This document shows, one piece after another, positions 1 through 10,282 of a stretch of 64,000 nt of DNA. Position numbers and translations under genes: made by a program. Source of the stretch: Boswellia sacra (taxonomy: Eukaryota; Streptophyta; Magnoliopsida; Sapindales; Burseraceae); contig SNVD02004377.1 of NCBI GenBank assembly GCA_013180625.2, forward strand, positions 1-64,000, given 5' to 3'. Below the pieces are notes generated by a model. It saw nothing but the letters and a program-made list of their open reading frames with translations, searched no databases and was not told where the DNA came from. How positions within the stretch are numbered: position 1 is the first letter of the stretch; every line of letters starts with the position of its first letter.

Positions 1-75
1 GTGTGGTTCAAATTAAATATTTCAGTCTTTTCGATACAAGATTCAACTTCCAAATAGTTTTTTTTTTTTTATAAA
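1..75. repeat. Relic of a dispersed repeat
   Basis: This stretch closely matches part of 23925-24000 (the segment around 'caaattaaa', then 'gattcaacttccaaa' and a T-run). It is the edge of a dispersed non-coding repeat that also occurs twice at 23690-24060. Nothing recognisable follows from 76 to about 300. Confidence 0.5.
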
Positions 76-300
76 TAAGACTGGAGCGGCCGACTTGTTA
101 TAGCCTTATTGTCATTATATTTTTATAAGGATAATTATATTATATATGAAAGATATGTAGTTGATAAATAATTATACTAAGATTGTAATACTTTTCCATT
201 AATTTTTAACAATTAATTGATATCTTGTTGACAACATTCATGTCCAGGCCTAAAAGGCCTTACCAAGCTGCCTGGCCTTTGTAAGGCCTTCGAAAGCCAA

Positions 301-650
301 TCATATATGTTCTTTAACGAAAGCAGGAATGAATCCATGAAATCAATTTACTTGGGAGATCTTAGTACTAGTGAGAATTGAAGAGTACTGTCTCCAAACA
401 AGTTCTCTAGCGACATAAATAATTTTCATTTATATTTAATTCTAATTTGAATAAATTTAGTTCTACATTTGTAAATGGAAACAAATTAACATTTCAACAT
501 CCTTTTGCTCACAATCATTGGCACTTTGCTCTCTTAAATTGGCTACTACAGTTTTATATATGCTTATGATCAAACCATATACTTTAGGAGTGAGGATAAA
601 AATCTTAGATTAGGCAAATTAAGTGCCGTATTAGTTGTTCCACTGTAGTG
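301..650 (+). repeat. Degenerate copy of the recurring upstream block
   Basis: This is the most degraded copy of a roughly 350-bp block also found at 26198-26390, 38402-38790, 39261-39640, 55171-55580 and 56640-57050. Shared landmarks are 'attctttgaa..agcaggaat', 'acttgggagatctta', 'tctgtcttcaaacaag', and 'attggcactttgct' followed by 'aggcaaagtgctgt'. The splice-donor-like GTAAGT seen after 'acaa' in the other copies is missing here (it reads 'acaagttctct'). Elsewhere the block lies upstream of a DUF247 gene; here it precedes family X copy a. Confidence 0.6.
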
Positions 651-1218
651 GGGAAAAACGGTCGCACGATTGCTGAAGATTCTGGGCTTTGAAGCCTGGC
701 CCTTGAGAATCTGTTTCTGGTTGGATCAGCAATTGTGGCCCAAGCGGAATAGTGGATATATAAATTGATATGGGAAAATTATATGGACATCGAGATGTAT
801 ATTATTTTGGATAAATTATTAAATTATAAAAATTCAAAAATTATTGAAATTCAGACCAAATTTTATGGGATGGGACCAAATTTTGTGGGGATCATATTAA
901 AATGATAAGGTTTTTATGTCATTTTGCATATCTACTTGCATTTCGTCATTTACATAAATTAACTTCGTAAGAAATTATTTTTGATCTAGTTTTTGTTAAT
1001 GGAGTCTAACACTGGTCACATGCACTTGATTATATAGCCTTCTAGGTGTGCATCAAGAGATTTCAAAAACTATACGTAAAACCTACTCAATGTTGTATTT
1101 TTCAGATTAACAACCTTAATTATAATGATGGAGTTTGTGGATTGTAATAAGATCAGTTTGGCCTAGAATTAATTATGTGAATTATGCGTTTTCTCCTTTG
1201 TACACACACACACACACA

Positions 1219-1260
<42 letters not shown>

Positions 1261-1286
1261 CTTTCAAAAAGACTACAACAGCTTCA
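651..1286 (+). promoter_or_regulatory. Upstream region of family X copy a
   Basis: This region matches the upstream DNA of family X copy b (48390-48780), with shared runs such as 'gtaaaacctactcaat' and 'cctagaatta'. It also matches the region before copy d (63360-63480). No open reading frame of note is present. A compound (AC)n(CT)n microsatellite at 1202-1262 lies directly before the predicted ATG at 1287. Conservation across copies suggests a shared promoter or 5' UTR, but no core promoter element could be fixed. Confidence 0.4.
1202..1262. repeat. (AC)n(CT)n microsatellite
   Basis: About ten AC dinucleotides run directly into about 16 CT dinucleotides, ending in CTAT units. It is absent from the upstream region of family X copies b and d, so it arose in this copy. 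Low-complexity translated frames over it are not genes. Confidence 0.95.
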
Positions 1287-1495
1287 ATGCCTACGAAGAT
1301 CTTCAACAAGCAACAAGCATATAATGCGAACAAGCAGCAGCAATAAAGGAAGGATGCTTTACCGATGCAAACAAAGCCAACTTAGCCTACATTTGGTCAG
1401 TTTATGAGGAGAGGGACGTCGACTCGAAGACCAACGCGAAAACCGGTCAACTTTGATCCGATGCAAAATCAAACTCAACTTGAAGAGAAAGTTGA

Positions 1496-1641
1496 CACTA
1501 GAGGAAAGCAAGGTATACTGTACCCTTTTGCGGCGGTTTTTAAAAATTGCCGTGAAAGGTATTTGGGGAAACATATTTACGGCGGTTTATTAAACCGCCG
1601 TATAAAAGTTTTAAAAATTTCCCAAATCCCATTTAACCCTA
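1496..1641 (+). repeat. CACTA 5' terminus and subterminal GGCGG repeats
   Basis: After CACTA come 'ttttgcggcggttttt' (1526-1541) and a perfect-arm hairpin at 1575-1605, whose arms are 'tttacggcggttta' and its reverse complement. The same motif recurs about nine times at the other end (18068-18458). Such subterminal repeats are the usual transposase-binding sites in CACTA elements. The Athila element landed 146 bp inside this end. Confidence 0.85.
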
Positions 1642-3158
1642 TGATAAACACTTAAATATGCATGTTTAATAAAAGTTTAGTTCATCATATTACATTAATA
1701 GTATCATTAAATTCCTCAACTTAAGCATATTTGTAGCATTTGCATCTTTGGAATTAATTCCTCTTAATTTTAGTTTTGTTACAGGTTCGGTAAAATGAGC
1801 ATAACTCTCTATTTATAGATCAGAATGGTGCAATTCTTAATGTTTTGGAAACCTGATTCAATTGTCTACAAGATTACATTTCACAAGCATAATCAAATTC
1901 GGGCTCTTAGTGGACCAAAATTGGGCTTGAAGTGAACCCATCTACAGTCTCAGCCCAGTTTGACCAGGCCTCAGTTGGACCGTATCTCTCAAAATACGTA
2001 TCCAAATTATGCAAATCAATATGTTCTAGAAAGCTGAGAGAAATATCTACAACTTTCATGAAGACATGTGATTAAATTCACAACATTTCGATGTCAAAAT
2101 TGATGGTCAAAGTCGGTGCCTAATGATCCCAATTGTCAAAGATATTTACAACTAATATTTGACAATTATGCCCCTGAATTTGACAAGTTTGCCCCTGGAT
2201 GTATCTATAAATAGAGGTGCCTTGTGACCCATTAGGGCATCTTGGCCTTGGCTGGAACATTTTGGCTTTGGCTAGGATCTTGTATTGTGTTTTGCGTGTT
2301 TATGTTGTTAATGAATTTTCTTTTTCTTGCATTTTATTTTCTTTCTATTATAATGTTCTTCTAATTTCTCTTTGCTAAGGTGAAAGGGTGAAACCCTTGA
2401 TATGAGAATAAGGATTCTCTAACCCTTAATATGTGCTTAATAATCTTAATCTTATAATGTTTATTCAATATGATTTATATTTAATTTCTTAATCAATCTT
2501 GACACCACTCGTAAAGTGGAGGTCTTGATCCATTGTCGACAATCCTTGGCACATCAAATGCTTGGATCCTTTCTAGATGATGTATGGTTCTTCCTTACCG
2601 ACACGAATCTAGTTAGGAACCTTGATTTTTTGTAGACATATGATGATTGGCACATTGGATGCTTGAACCCATTTACAAGAAGTGGTATAAATATTGGTAA
2701 TGAAACAAATATAATTCATATAACTAAAATGGGTTAATTATCCTTATTTGAAATATCAAGGGCGGATCCCCTAACCTTAGCCTTCATTGTTATTGTGTTA
2801 ATTCCTCTTGTATTTTAATTATTCTATTGTTTATGAACTTTTTATTTTATTTACTATGGTAGGTTCTACCACATTATGAAATTGTTCTTTAATTTACTAT
2901 GGTTGGTTATACCACCTATTTCCATGGATGTTTTTACCTCCTCTTTCTTTTTGTTTTATATTTGAATGGTCGGTAATACCACCTACCATCTTACATACTT
3001 GTTGATATTATCTGTCATTTCTTTTGAAGTATCACACCATATTTGATTATATTATAAATTTGTAACGCCTAAAAATTCCCTTCCGTGATCGACCGAGGAC
3101 TCAACGGTTTATGACTGCGACAATCTATACTTGGAGAGACAATCCTTTCGGAGTGTCA
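1642..3158 (+). repeat. Athila 5' LTR
   Basis: It starts TGATAAACAC and ends GAGTGTCA. It aligns with 11613-13138 along its full length, with more differences in the first 400 bp and the last 80 bp. A TATA box (TATAAATA, 2206-2213) precedes a long pyrimidine-rich leader. A third, inverted and truncated copy of this LTR lies at about 49999-51046. Confidence 0.95.
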
Positions 3159-3166
3159 AACGAGTT

Positions 3167-3184
3167 TGGCGCCGTTGCCGGGGA
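3167..3184 (+). other. Primer binding site, tRNA-Asp
   Basis: The 18 bases TGGCGCCGTTGCCGGGGA are the complement of the 3' end (including CCA) of plant tRNA-Asp(GTC). They start 8 bp after the 5' LTR. tRNA-Asp priming is common among Athila elements. This is where minus-strand cDNA synthesis would begin. Confidence 0.9.
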
Positions 3185-3359
3185 AGGTAAAAATTGGCGT
3201 GCAAAATTGTAAGTATTCTCTTTTCTCATCTTAGATCTAAATTTTTATTTTTTGTGTGTTCATCTTTGCTCTCTTTTCTTCTCCCTTTCTTGCATGAAAA
3301 TTTGGTCACGAACATCTAGTGGTAGACTTGTTAGAAAAACATCATCTTTTCTAGAAAAC

Positions 3360-5098
3360 ATGGCCAACAATCATGAAGAAATATTCACGGATGAAGGGGA
3401 CAACCGTTCGCAACAAATGATCAAAACCAACGAAGAACCCTCAGAGACTACATGAATCCAGTAAAGACTAGTTGCACCATCTTGTGTAGTTTCTCCTCCA
3501 GATTCAATCCATTTCAATTTCAAACCAAGTTTTGTTCGACTTTTACCCACTTTTCATGGCCTTGACATGGAGAACCCATATTCGCACTTGAAACTCTTTG
3601 AAGAGGTATGTAGCTCCTACACTGACCCAAATTGTAGCATAAACACTATTAGATTAAAGCTTTTTCCTTTTTCTTTAAAAGATAAAGCTAGAATATGGCT
3701 ACAAAATTTGAGGTCGAATTCCATTAGTTCATGGGATGAGATGAAACAACAATTTTTGAAAAAATTTTTTCCTACCCATAGAACAAAATCTCTTAAAAGA
3801 CAAATTTCTGATTTCTCTCAAAAACAAGGGGAAACCCTTTACCAATGTTGGGATAGGTATAAGGAACTACTTAATACCTGTCCTCACCATGGTTTGAAAC
3901 TTGGAGAATAGTTGCACACTTTTATGAAGGGTTAACACCTCAAGATAGGCAACTAGTAGAATTAATGTATAATGGAGAATTTAAAGAAAAAGACCCTGAG
4001 GAAGCACTTGACTTCCTAGATTTCTTGGCAGAAAAGGCACAAAATTGGGACACTGCTGGCACCTATGAGGTACCAAGCAAGACCCCAACCCCGACATCCA
4101 ATAGAGGTATTTACAACCTTAGGGAAGACCAGACTTCAAGCCAAATTTGCATCCCTAGCTAGAAAAGTCGAGCTTAGAGAGAAAAAGAGTGGTCAATGAA
4201 TCTAGTCAAGAAAAGTCTGAACATTGTGAGACAAGGACCTTCTACAGCTGATGAGTTGCCCATACGTTGCCGGCTACTTTAGGGGAAGGTCTCATGAAGA
4301 AGCCAATGCATTAAACACTTCATAAAGGCCAAATCACAATCCATTACTCACAAAACCTATAATCCGGATTGGCAGAAAATCATCCAATTTTAGCTGGAAA
4401 CAATGACAAATCATTTCATAATCCACAAGTCCCTTTTCAAGCACAACAAAATTTCAAAATTCTCATGATCATGCATATGCTCCTCCTCCTAGGAAAGACC
4501 TTCAAGAAACATTGCATTCATTCATTACAAAGCAAGAGACTTTCAATAGCCAAACTGCTCAAACATTAGCAAATTTGTCAAAAACTCTTGCAAAATTTGC
4601 ATCTACATTTAGCATCCAAGAGAAGGGAAAATTTCCTTCTCAAACATTGCAAAACCCCAAAGATCAATCTAACTCAAATGCAGGGAGTTCAAGTAACCAT
4701 TATTTTGACCAAGCCAAGTCAGTCATGACCTTTCGCAATGGTAAGATTGTTGAAAAACACATTCTTATCCCTTGTGAGAAAGAAGACGAATCGATCTCTA
4801 AAGGACAGGAAGAGGTGGCCAAACCAACACCTAGCGAAGAAGAAACCAAATCGTCATCTGTGCCTCCATTTTCTCAAGCATTAGCCACACAAAAGAAGCC
4901 AACTCAAAATTCTGAAATCTTTGAAATTTTCAAACAGGTAAAGGTCAACATTTCCTTGCTTGATGTGATCAAACAGGTACCTTCTTATGCAAAATTTTTG
5001 AAAGACTTGTACACTGTGAAAAGAAAATTGAATGTGAAAAAGAAGGCCTTCCTAGCTGAGCAAGTAAGTGCCATTCTTCAAAATAATAATACAGTGAA
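3360..5098 (+). pseudogene. Athila gag, broken
   Basis: It encodes the capsid-type structural polyprotein that packages element RNA. The likely start is the ATG at 3360. The first frame stops at 3455 and resumes in another frame. The best domain is 3567-3911, a retrotransposon-gag domain with 'RLKLFPFSLKDKARIWLQNL', 'WDEMKQQFLKKFFP' and 'GETLYQCWDRYKELL', followed by a TAG. Further pieces (3965-4162, 4512-5098) include the acidic linker before protease. At least three frameshifts or stops break it, so it cannot make a full Gag. No zinc knuckle is visible, which is usual for Athila. Confidence 0.9.
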
Positions 5099-5616
5099 AT
5101 ATAAGGATCCAGGTTGTCCTACAATTTCATGTGTTATTGGAGACCATAAAATGAACAAGCTTTACTTGATCTTGGTGCTAGTATGAATTTGCTTCCATAC
5201 TCGGTTTTTCAGAAACTTAATCTAGGTGAGTTAAAACCAACTTTGTGACTCTTTTGCTTGCTGATAGATCAATTAAAGTACCAAGAGGAATAGTAGAAGA
5301 TGTGTTAGTTCAAGTCGATAAATTCATTTACCCAGTGGATTTTATCGTCTTGGACATACAACTAGTGAAAATATATAATTCAATTCCTGTCATTTTAGGG
5401 CGTCCATTTCTAGCTACCTATAATGCTTTGATTAATTGCAGGAATGAAGTCATGAAGCTATCATTTGGAAACATGACAATGGAACTTAATGTTTTTAATA
5501 TATGCAAACAACCACATGAAGAAGAAGATGAAATTGAGGAGGCCAATATGATTGAAACTATTATGGGAGACCATATCCAAAAAGGGAGTTCTCTGACCCT
5601 TTGGAAGCCCGTTTAG
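5099..5616 (+). pseudogene. Athila aspartic protease, frameshifted
   Basis: This is the retropepsin-type protease that would cut the polyprotein. The active-site triad region reads D-L-G-A-S at 5168-5182. The typical downstream 'ADRSIKVPRGIVEDVLVQV' flap region and 'PVILGRPFLATYNALI' motif follow at 5260-5440. The frame is lost just before the DLGAS motif and again around 5240, so the fold is spread over three frames. It joins gag upstream without a gap, as in related elements. Confidence 0.88.
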
Positions 5617-5639
5617 TCAATTCATTAGAATCAAGTATG

Positions 5640-6161
5640 CCTGATCTTTCTGATATATGTTCTTTACTGGATTGTGCACAGGTGATGGAAAAAGGCTCAA
5701 AACCAAGATTTGAAGAATTGGGGCAAAGAAGAAAGCAAGGAAGGGAAGCTCCTAATTAGAATAAAGCCCTTACCTCAAGGACTGAAATATGCATATCTGG
5801 GGGAGAGCAGGACATAATCCGATGGTAATTTCTTTCATCCCTCCAATACGAGCACAAGGTAAAAGCTTGATAGAAGTGTTAAAAGGCAAAAAAATACACT
5901 TGGGTGGACTTAAAAGAAAAAATGCATTACCCTTTAATTTGACACATAGAATACATTTAGAGGAAAAGCCAACACAGCTCAACCAACCGCAAAGGAGATT
6001 AAATCCACACCACATGAAAGAGGTCATTAGGGCTGAAGTTTCTCAAACGTACTTGATGTGGGAAATTAATCTATCCTATTTCTGATAGTAATGGGGAAGC
6101 CTACACAGTAGTACCTAAAAAATCTGGCATCACAGTAGTTACAAATGAAAAGGGTGAATTA
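5640..6161 (+). pseudogene. Athila pol spacer between protease and reverse transcriptase
   Basis: Pieces in shifting frames resemble the conserved Athila stretch before reverse transcriptase: 'THRIHLEE', 'QRRLNPHHMKEV' and 'VVPKKSGITVV'. Two stop codons at about 6083-6090 and several frameshifts interrupt it. This removes the normal translational link from protease to reverse transcriptase. Confidence 0.75.
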
Positions 6162-7538
6162 TTGCCAACTCGTGTCTCATCTAGTTGGAGGATGTGCATT
6201 GATTATAGAAAATTAAATGCTGTCACTAGAAAAGACCATTTTCCCTTACCCTTCCTTGACCAAATTCTTGAAAGAGTAGCAGAAAACCCCTACTACTGCT
6301 TTCTTGATGGATACTCAGGCTACTATCAAATTCCCATTGCACTTGAAGACCAAGAAAAAACCACATTCACGTGCCCCTTTGGCACTTTTGCATTTAGGAG
6401 AATGTCTTTTGGATTTTGTAATGCTCCAGCTACTTTTCAAAGATGCATGCTAAGCATTTTTAGTGATATGGTCGAGCATTGTTTAGAAGTTTTTATGGAT
6501 GATCTAACTGTCTTTGGAAACTCTTTTGATAATTGTCTTGGAAACTTAGAAAAAGTCCTAAAAAGGTGTGTAGAAAAAGGTCTTATTTTGAATTGGGAAA
6601 AATGTCATTATATGGTCACTTCGGGAATTGTCTTAGGCCATGTGGTGTCTTCTAAAGGAATTGAAGTGGACAAAGCAAAAGTGGAATTAATTTCCCATTT
6701 ACCTCCACTAAAAACAGTTAAAGAGGTCCGTTCATTCTTAGGGCATGCTGGATTTTATAGGAGGTTCATAAGAAATTTCAGTGCTATATCTAAACCTCTT
6801 TGTAACCTCTTAATAAAAGATACTTCCTTTGAATGGACTCAAGAATGTCAAAATGCCTTTGATACACTAATTGGACTTTTAACAACTGCTCCAATTATGC
6901 AATCTCCTGATTGGTCCTTGCCTTTTGAATTGATGTGTGATGCAAGTGACTATGCCGTTGGTGCTGTCTTAGGACAAAGAAAAGAAGGTAAGCCTTATGT
7001 CATATACTATGCAAGTAGGACTTTAAATGATGCGCAAATGAATTACACAACAACTGAAAAAAAACTACTTGCAGTAGTATTTGCATTGGACAAATTTCGT
7101 TCTTATTTAATTGGTTCTCCCACAATTGTTTACACTGCCCATGCAGCTGTGAGATATTTAATGACTAAACAGGATGCAAAAACTAGATTGATACGGTGGA
7201 TCTTATTGCTCCAAGAATTCAACATCACAATAAAGGATAAGAAAGGAGCCGAAAATGTCGTTGCTGATCATCTTTCAAGACTAACGACAGAGACATTAAT
7301 TGAAACTTCACCTATCAATGATTCTTTTCCTGATGAATTTTTATTTTCCGTTACTATTGTACCTTGGTTTGCTAATATCGTAAATTTTCTTGCGACAGGG
7401 AAAATGCCACCTCATTGGAATGCTCAAGACAAAAGAAAATTTTTAACCAAGGTGAAAAATTTTTACTGGGATGATCCGTATCTTTTCAAATATTGTCCGG
7501 ATCAAATAATAGAAGATGCATACCCGACAATGAGGTAA
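6162..7538 (+). pseudogene. Athila reverse transcriptase and RNase H, open but truncated frame
   Basis: A 458-residue open frame covers reverse transcriptase (about residues 1-180) and RNase H (about 250-370). Reverse transcriptase keeps its catalytic aspartates: FLDGYSGY (Asp49) and FMDD (111-114). RNase H shows the DAS motif (Asp260) and TTEKKLLAVVFA (Glu299). The third motif reads YTAH at 324-327 where this family normally has YTDH, so a catalytic Asp is replaced by Ala at residue 326 (codon 7137-7139). The N-terminus is cut off by upstream frameshifts and the frame ends at the integrase junction. The first Met is a chance internal one. Confidence 0.93.
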
Positions 7539-8696
7539 GTAGTGTCATTAATTTTTGTCATTCGAAGCATGTGGAGGACATTTTTCATCTAGAAAAACAG
7601 CTGCTAAAATCTTGCAATGTGGATTTTATTGGCCCACCTTATTTAAAGAATGCACATGCATTTTGCAAAACGTGTGAAATTGTCAAAAATTGGGGATCCA
7701 TTTCAAAAAGAAACATGATGCCTTTGAATCCATTCTTGTTGTTGAAATCTTTGATTGTTGGGTATTGATTTTATGGGACCCTTTCCACCGTCATTTGGTT
7801 TTGTGTATATCCTTGTTGCAGTAGACTATGTTTCAAAATGGGTCGAGGCAATTCCATGTCGAAACAATGATCACAAAACAGTTGTCAAATTCTTGAAAGA
7901 GAATATCTTGAGTAGATTTGGAATTCCTCGAGCCATTATTAGTGATGGGGGTACGCATTTTTGTAATAAACCATTTGAAACCTTAATGAAGAAATATGGA
8001 ATAACCCATAAAATTTCTACACCTTATCACCCACAAACAAGTGGACAAGTTGAATTAGCTAATAGGGAGATAAAACAGATCTTAGAAAAAACGGTTAACC
8101 CAAATTGTAAAGATTGGTCTTTAAGACTTAATGATGCACTTTGGGCTTACCGAACTGCTTTTAAAACATCATTGGGAATGTCTCCTTATAGACTAGTTTA
8201 TGAAAAACCTTGTCACTTGCCTGTGAAAATTGAGCATAAAGCTTATTGGGCCATTAAAACATTCAACACAAATTTGAATGATGCTTGCAAGTTACGTAAA
8301 CTCCAACTGAGTGAACTTGAAGAAATCAGGAATGAGGCTTATGAAAATTCTAAAATCTACAAAGAAAAAAAGAAGGTTTTTCATGACAAATCCATTATTA
8401 GAAAATCTTTTGAACCTTCATGAAAAGTTCTTTTGTATGATTCAAGATTGCATTTGTTTCCTAGTAAACTTCGGTCTCGTTGGGCTGGGCCTTTTATTGT
8501 TAAAAATGTTTTCCCTTATGGAGCAGTTGAAATTGAGAACCCAAAGAATGGTAATGTGTTTAAAGTTAATGGACAACGGTTAAAACCATTCTTTGAAAAT
8601 TTTGACCAAAACGAAGAGTCCATTGCTTTAGTCGATCCTTTTTTAGGATTGATTTTTCCCGGTCAAGTGCCGGATACGGTACTCCGTGACTATTAA
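7493..8696 (+). pseudogene. Athila integrase, frameshifted
   Basis: The integrase is spread over three frames: a degenerate HHCC zinc region (about 7550-7690), the catalytic core (7755-8423) and a C-terminal domain (8433-8696) with '[20 protein letters not shown]'. The core keeps D-D-E: the aspartates in 'IDFMGPF' and 'ISDGGTHF' and the glutamate in 'GQVELANRE'. A single-base loss near 7750 separates zinc finger from core, and a TGA at 8421-8423 separates core from C-terminus. It is therefore not translatable as one protein. Confidence 0.92.
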
Positions 8697-8728
8697 AGTC
8701 GGTTTTTCAGTTCCCTAAAAACTGTTGC

Positions 8729-9316
8729 TTGCATCCATTTTCTTTTCTTCTCTCTCATTTTCTTCACATGGATACCATTTTCTCAAAATTGCACAAACAT
8801 TTTCCCTCTCTTCCTCAAAATGATTTGCTTAAAATTTATAAAGCTCGTGCAGAAAGACTAAGGTTTTTGATGCGTAAAGGTATTCCTGCTGATTTAAGAT
8901 GGTTAATTGAAGCCAAGGTTCGATTCTCTTGTGAGTTTTCAGATAATCTTGTTTACCATATGCCAAGTTTGGAAAAAAGCTCTTATGCTAAAAAGAGAAG
9001 AGCAAAAAGGTTACAAGTTTGTCACAAATGTGCAAGATGGACTTGTAACCAGCGTTGCCGCTCCTTGGGATATTTGTCTAACAATCGAGAGGATAAGCTA
9101 CAGTTCATCAAGGATGGACTGAGTAAGGAGTCCTTGAATGATATCCGAGTGACTCTTGAGACGCATTCTTGTGGACTTGTGCAGCGTGAAATTTTTAATT
9201 TGTGGACACAATTTCGAGATGAGCAGGAACGCTATAGTCTTAGGAATCTGACTCAAAATGACCCTGTTTGCCAGTTTATAAGAAAACTGGATGGGAAGCA
9301 TATCCCCAACTCATAG
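8729..9316 (+). CDS. Accessory ORF of the Athila element: basic, Cys-cluster protein resembling viral nucleic-acid-binding proteins
   Basis: This is an uninterrupted frame of 195 residues, 33 bp after the integrase frame. Translation could begin at Met1 or Met14; Met14 removes a hydrophobic leader. The centre has a basic run 'YAKKRRAKR' (86-94) followed by C98-x2-C101-x4-C106-x3-C110 with His99, then 'LQFIKDGLSKESL' (124-136). Basic run, then CxxC-based finger, then a FI..G-type helix is the order seen in the cysteine-rich nucleic-acid-binding proteins of carlavirus-type plant viruses (Pfam Viral_NABP), some of which suppress RNA silencing. The distance between Cys pairs is shorter here. This link is my inference from the pattern and was not searched. 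No membrane segment is obvious, so it is not a typical env-like product. The frame has stayed open although gag-pol has not. Confidence 0.6.
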   Translation: MHPFSFLLSHFLHMDTIFSKLHKHFPSLPQNDLLKIYKARAERLRFLMRKGIPADLRWLIEAKVRFSCEFSDNLVYHMPSLEKSSYAKKRRAKRLQVCHKCARWTCNQRCRSLGYLSNNREDKLQFIKDGLSKESLNDIRVTLETHSCGLVQREIFNLWTQFRDEQERYSLRNLTQNDPVCQFIRKLDGKHIPNS

Positions 9317-9631
9317 AAGGTGTTTAAGCCGTTTATGGACGTAAAACTAGAGGAAGATATAAGCCACAGTCACAACTACCTGTACATATGCATGCGTGCC
9401 ATCATTTTTGAATTTTAATGCTTCATTGCTGTCATTTTTGAATTTGTATCTTTTGTTGACTTATGGTGTCTTATTTCATCATCTTTTGACCTTTTTTTGC
9501 ATTATTGTCAACTTTTTCAACAAACAATCGAGCTACCTAGATAGATATCATCATTAACATACCTTTTTGCACTCCATAAATACCACATGTCTTGTTCTCT
9601 TCTTTACACATAGTTAGAGAGTCACATAGAC
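9317..9631 (+). promoter_or_regulatory. Spacer before the LOG frame with candidate TATA box
   Basis: This 315-bp AT-rich spacer has no reading frame. CATAAATAC at 9575-9583 lies about 50 bp before the LOG ATG and could act as a TATA box, which would let LOG be transcribed independently of the 5' LTR. This is inference from position and composition only. Confidence 0.3.
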
Positions 9632-10282
9632 ATGGAGGGAGCTTCAAAACGTCGAATCCAAAGGATATGTGTATTCTGTGGATCTCGACCAGGAAAAAGT
9701 GAAGAGTTCGTAGAAGTAGCGAATTATCTTGGTAGGCTACTGGCTGAAAGAAAGATTCATGTGGTTTATGGGAGAGGTAGCCTCGGGTTAATGGGTTGTT
9801 TGTCAACAGCTGCACATGTAGGAGGTACTCAAGTTTTAGGAGTTATTCCTAAAGCTTTGGCTGTAGAAAGTATTGTTGGAAAAACGGTTGGGAAGGAGTT
9901 ACAGGTCTCCTCTATGCATGAACGCATGGCACATATGCTCATCAATTCAGATGCCTGTATTGCTTTACCAGGTGGCTTTGGCACTCTTGAAGAAATTTTT
10001 CAAATTGCCTCTTGGGCCCAACTGAATCTCCATAAAAAACCCATAGGTTTGTTGAATGTTAAAAATTTCTTTGATCCTTTGATAAGTTTTTTTGATGCAG
10101 TTGTGGAACAAAATTTTATCCCTCATTCAGCAAGAAAGATCCTTGTTTCTGCCACTTCTGCTGGTGAGTTACTTGACAAATTACAAGAAGTTGAGCATGA
10201 ACCTGACCCAGCTAGTACTCAAATTAATTGGGCAGGAGGGCAAAACAAAAAGTGCAAATTGGATCTGAATCTCCGTTTATAA
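9632..10282 (+). CDS. LOG-like: LOG-family cytokinin riboside 5'-monophosphate phosphoribohydrolase, carried by the Athila element
   Basis: LOG enzymes release active free-base cytokinin from its nucleotide in the cytosol and nucleus. This frame is 216 residues, the normal length, and starts at the only sensible Met. The Rossmann-type fold starts 'RICVFCGSRPGKSEEF' (11-26). It has 'VYGRGSLGLMG' (45-55), MHERMAHM (95-102, with Arg98), and the family signature PGGFGTLEE (113-121, with Glu121), then 'WAQLNLHKKPIGLLNV'. Plant LOG genes normally have several introns; this copy has none, which points to capture of an mRNA. Two positions depart from the usual plant motif: Arg48 where the glycine-rich loop has Gly, and Met99 where Lys is usual. 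The last residues, LDLNLRL (210-216), resemble an LxLxL repression motif. Whether it is active is unknown. Confidence 0.9.
   Translation: MEGASKRRIQRICVFCGSRPGKSEEFVEVANYLGRLLAERKIHVVYGRGSLGLMGCLSTAAHVGGTQVLGVIPKALAVESIVGKTVGKELQVSSMHERMAHMLINSDACIALPGGFGTLEEIFQIASWAQLNLHKKPIGLLNVKNFFDPLISFFDAVVEQNFIPHSARKILVSATSAGELLDKLQEVEHEPDPASTQINWAGGQNKKCKLDLNLRL

Noticed and set aside
1135..1407. 90-residue frame with SLSLSL and HTHTH runs
   Set aside because: Translation of the (AC)n(CT)n microsatellite; it runs in a different frame from the family X text.
3167..3184. tRNA-Asp gene fragment
   Set aside because: Only the complement of the tRNA 3' end is present, at the exact place of a primer binding site; there is no tRNA body.
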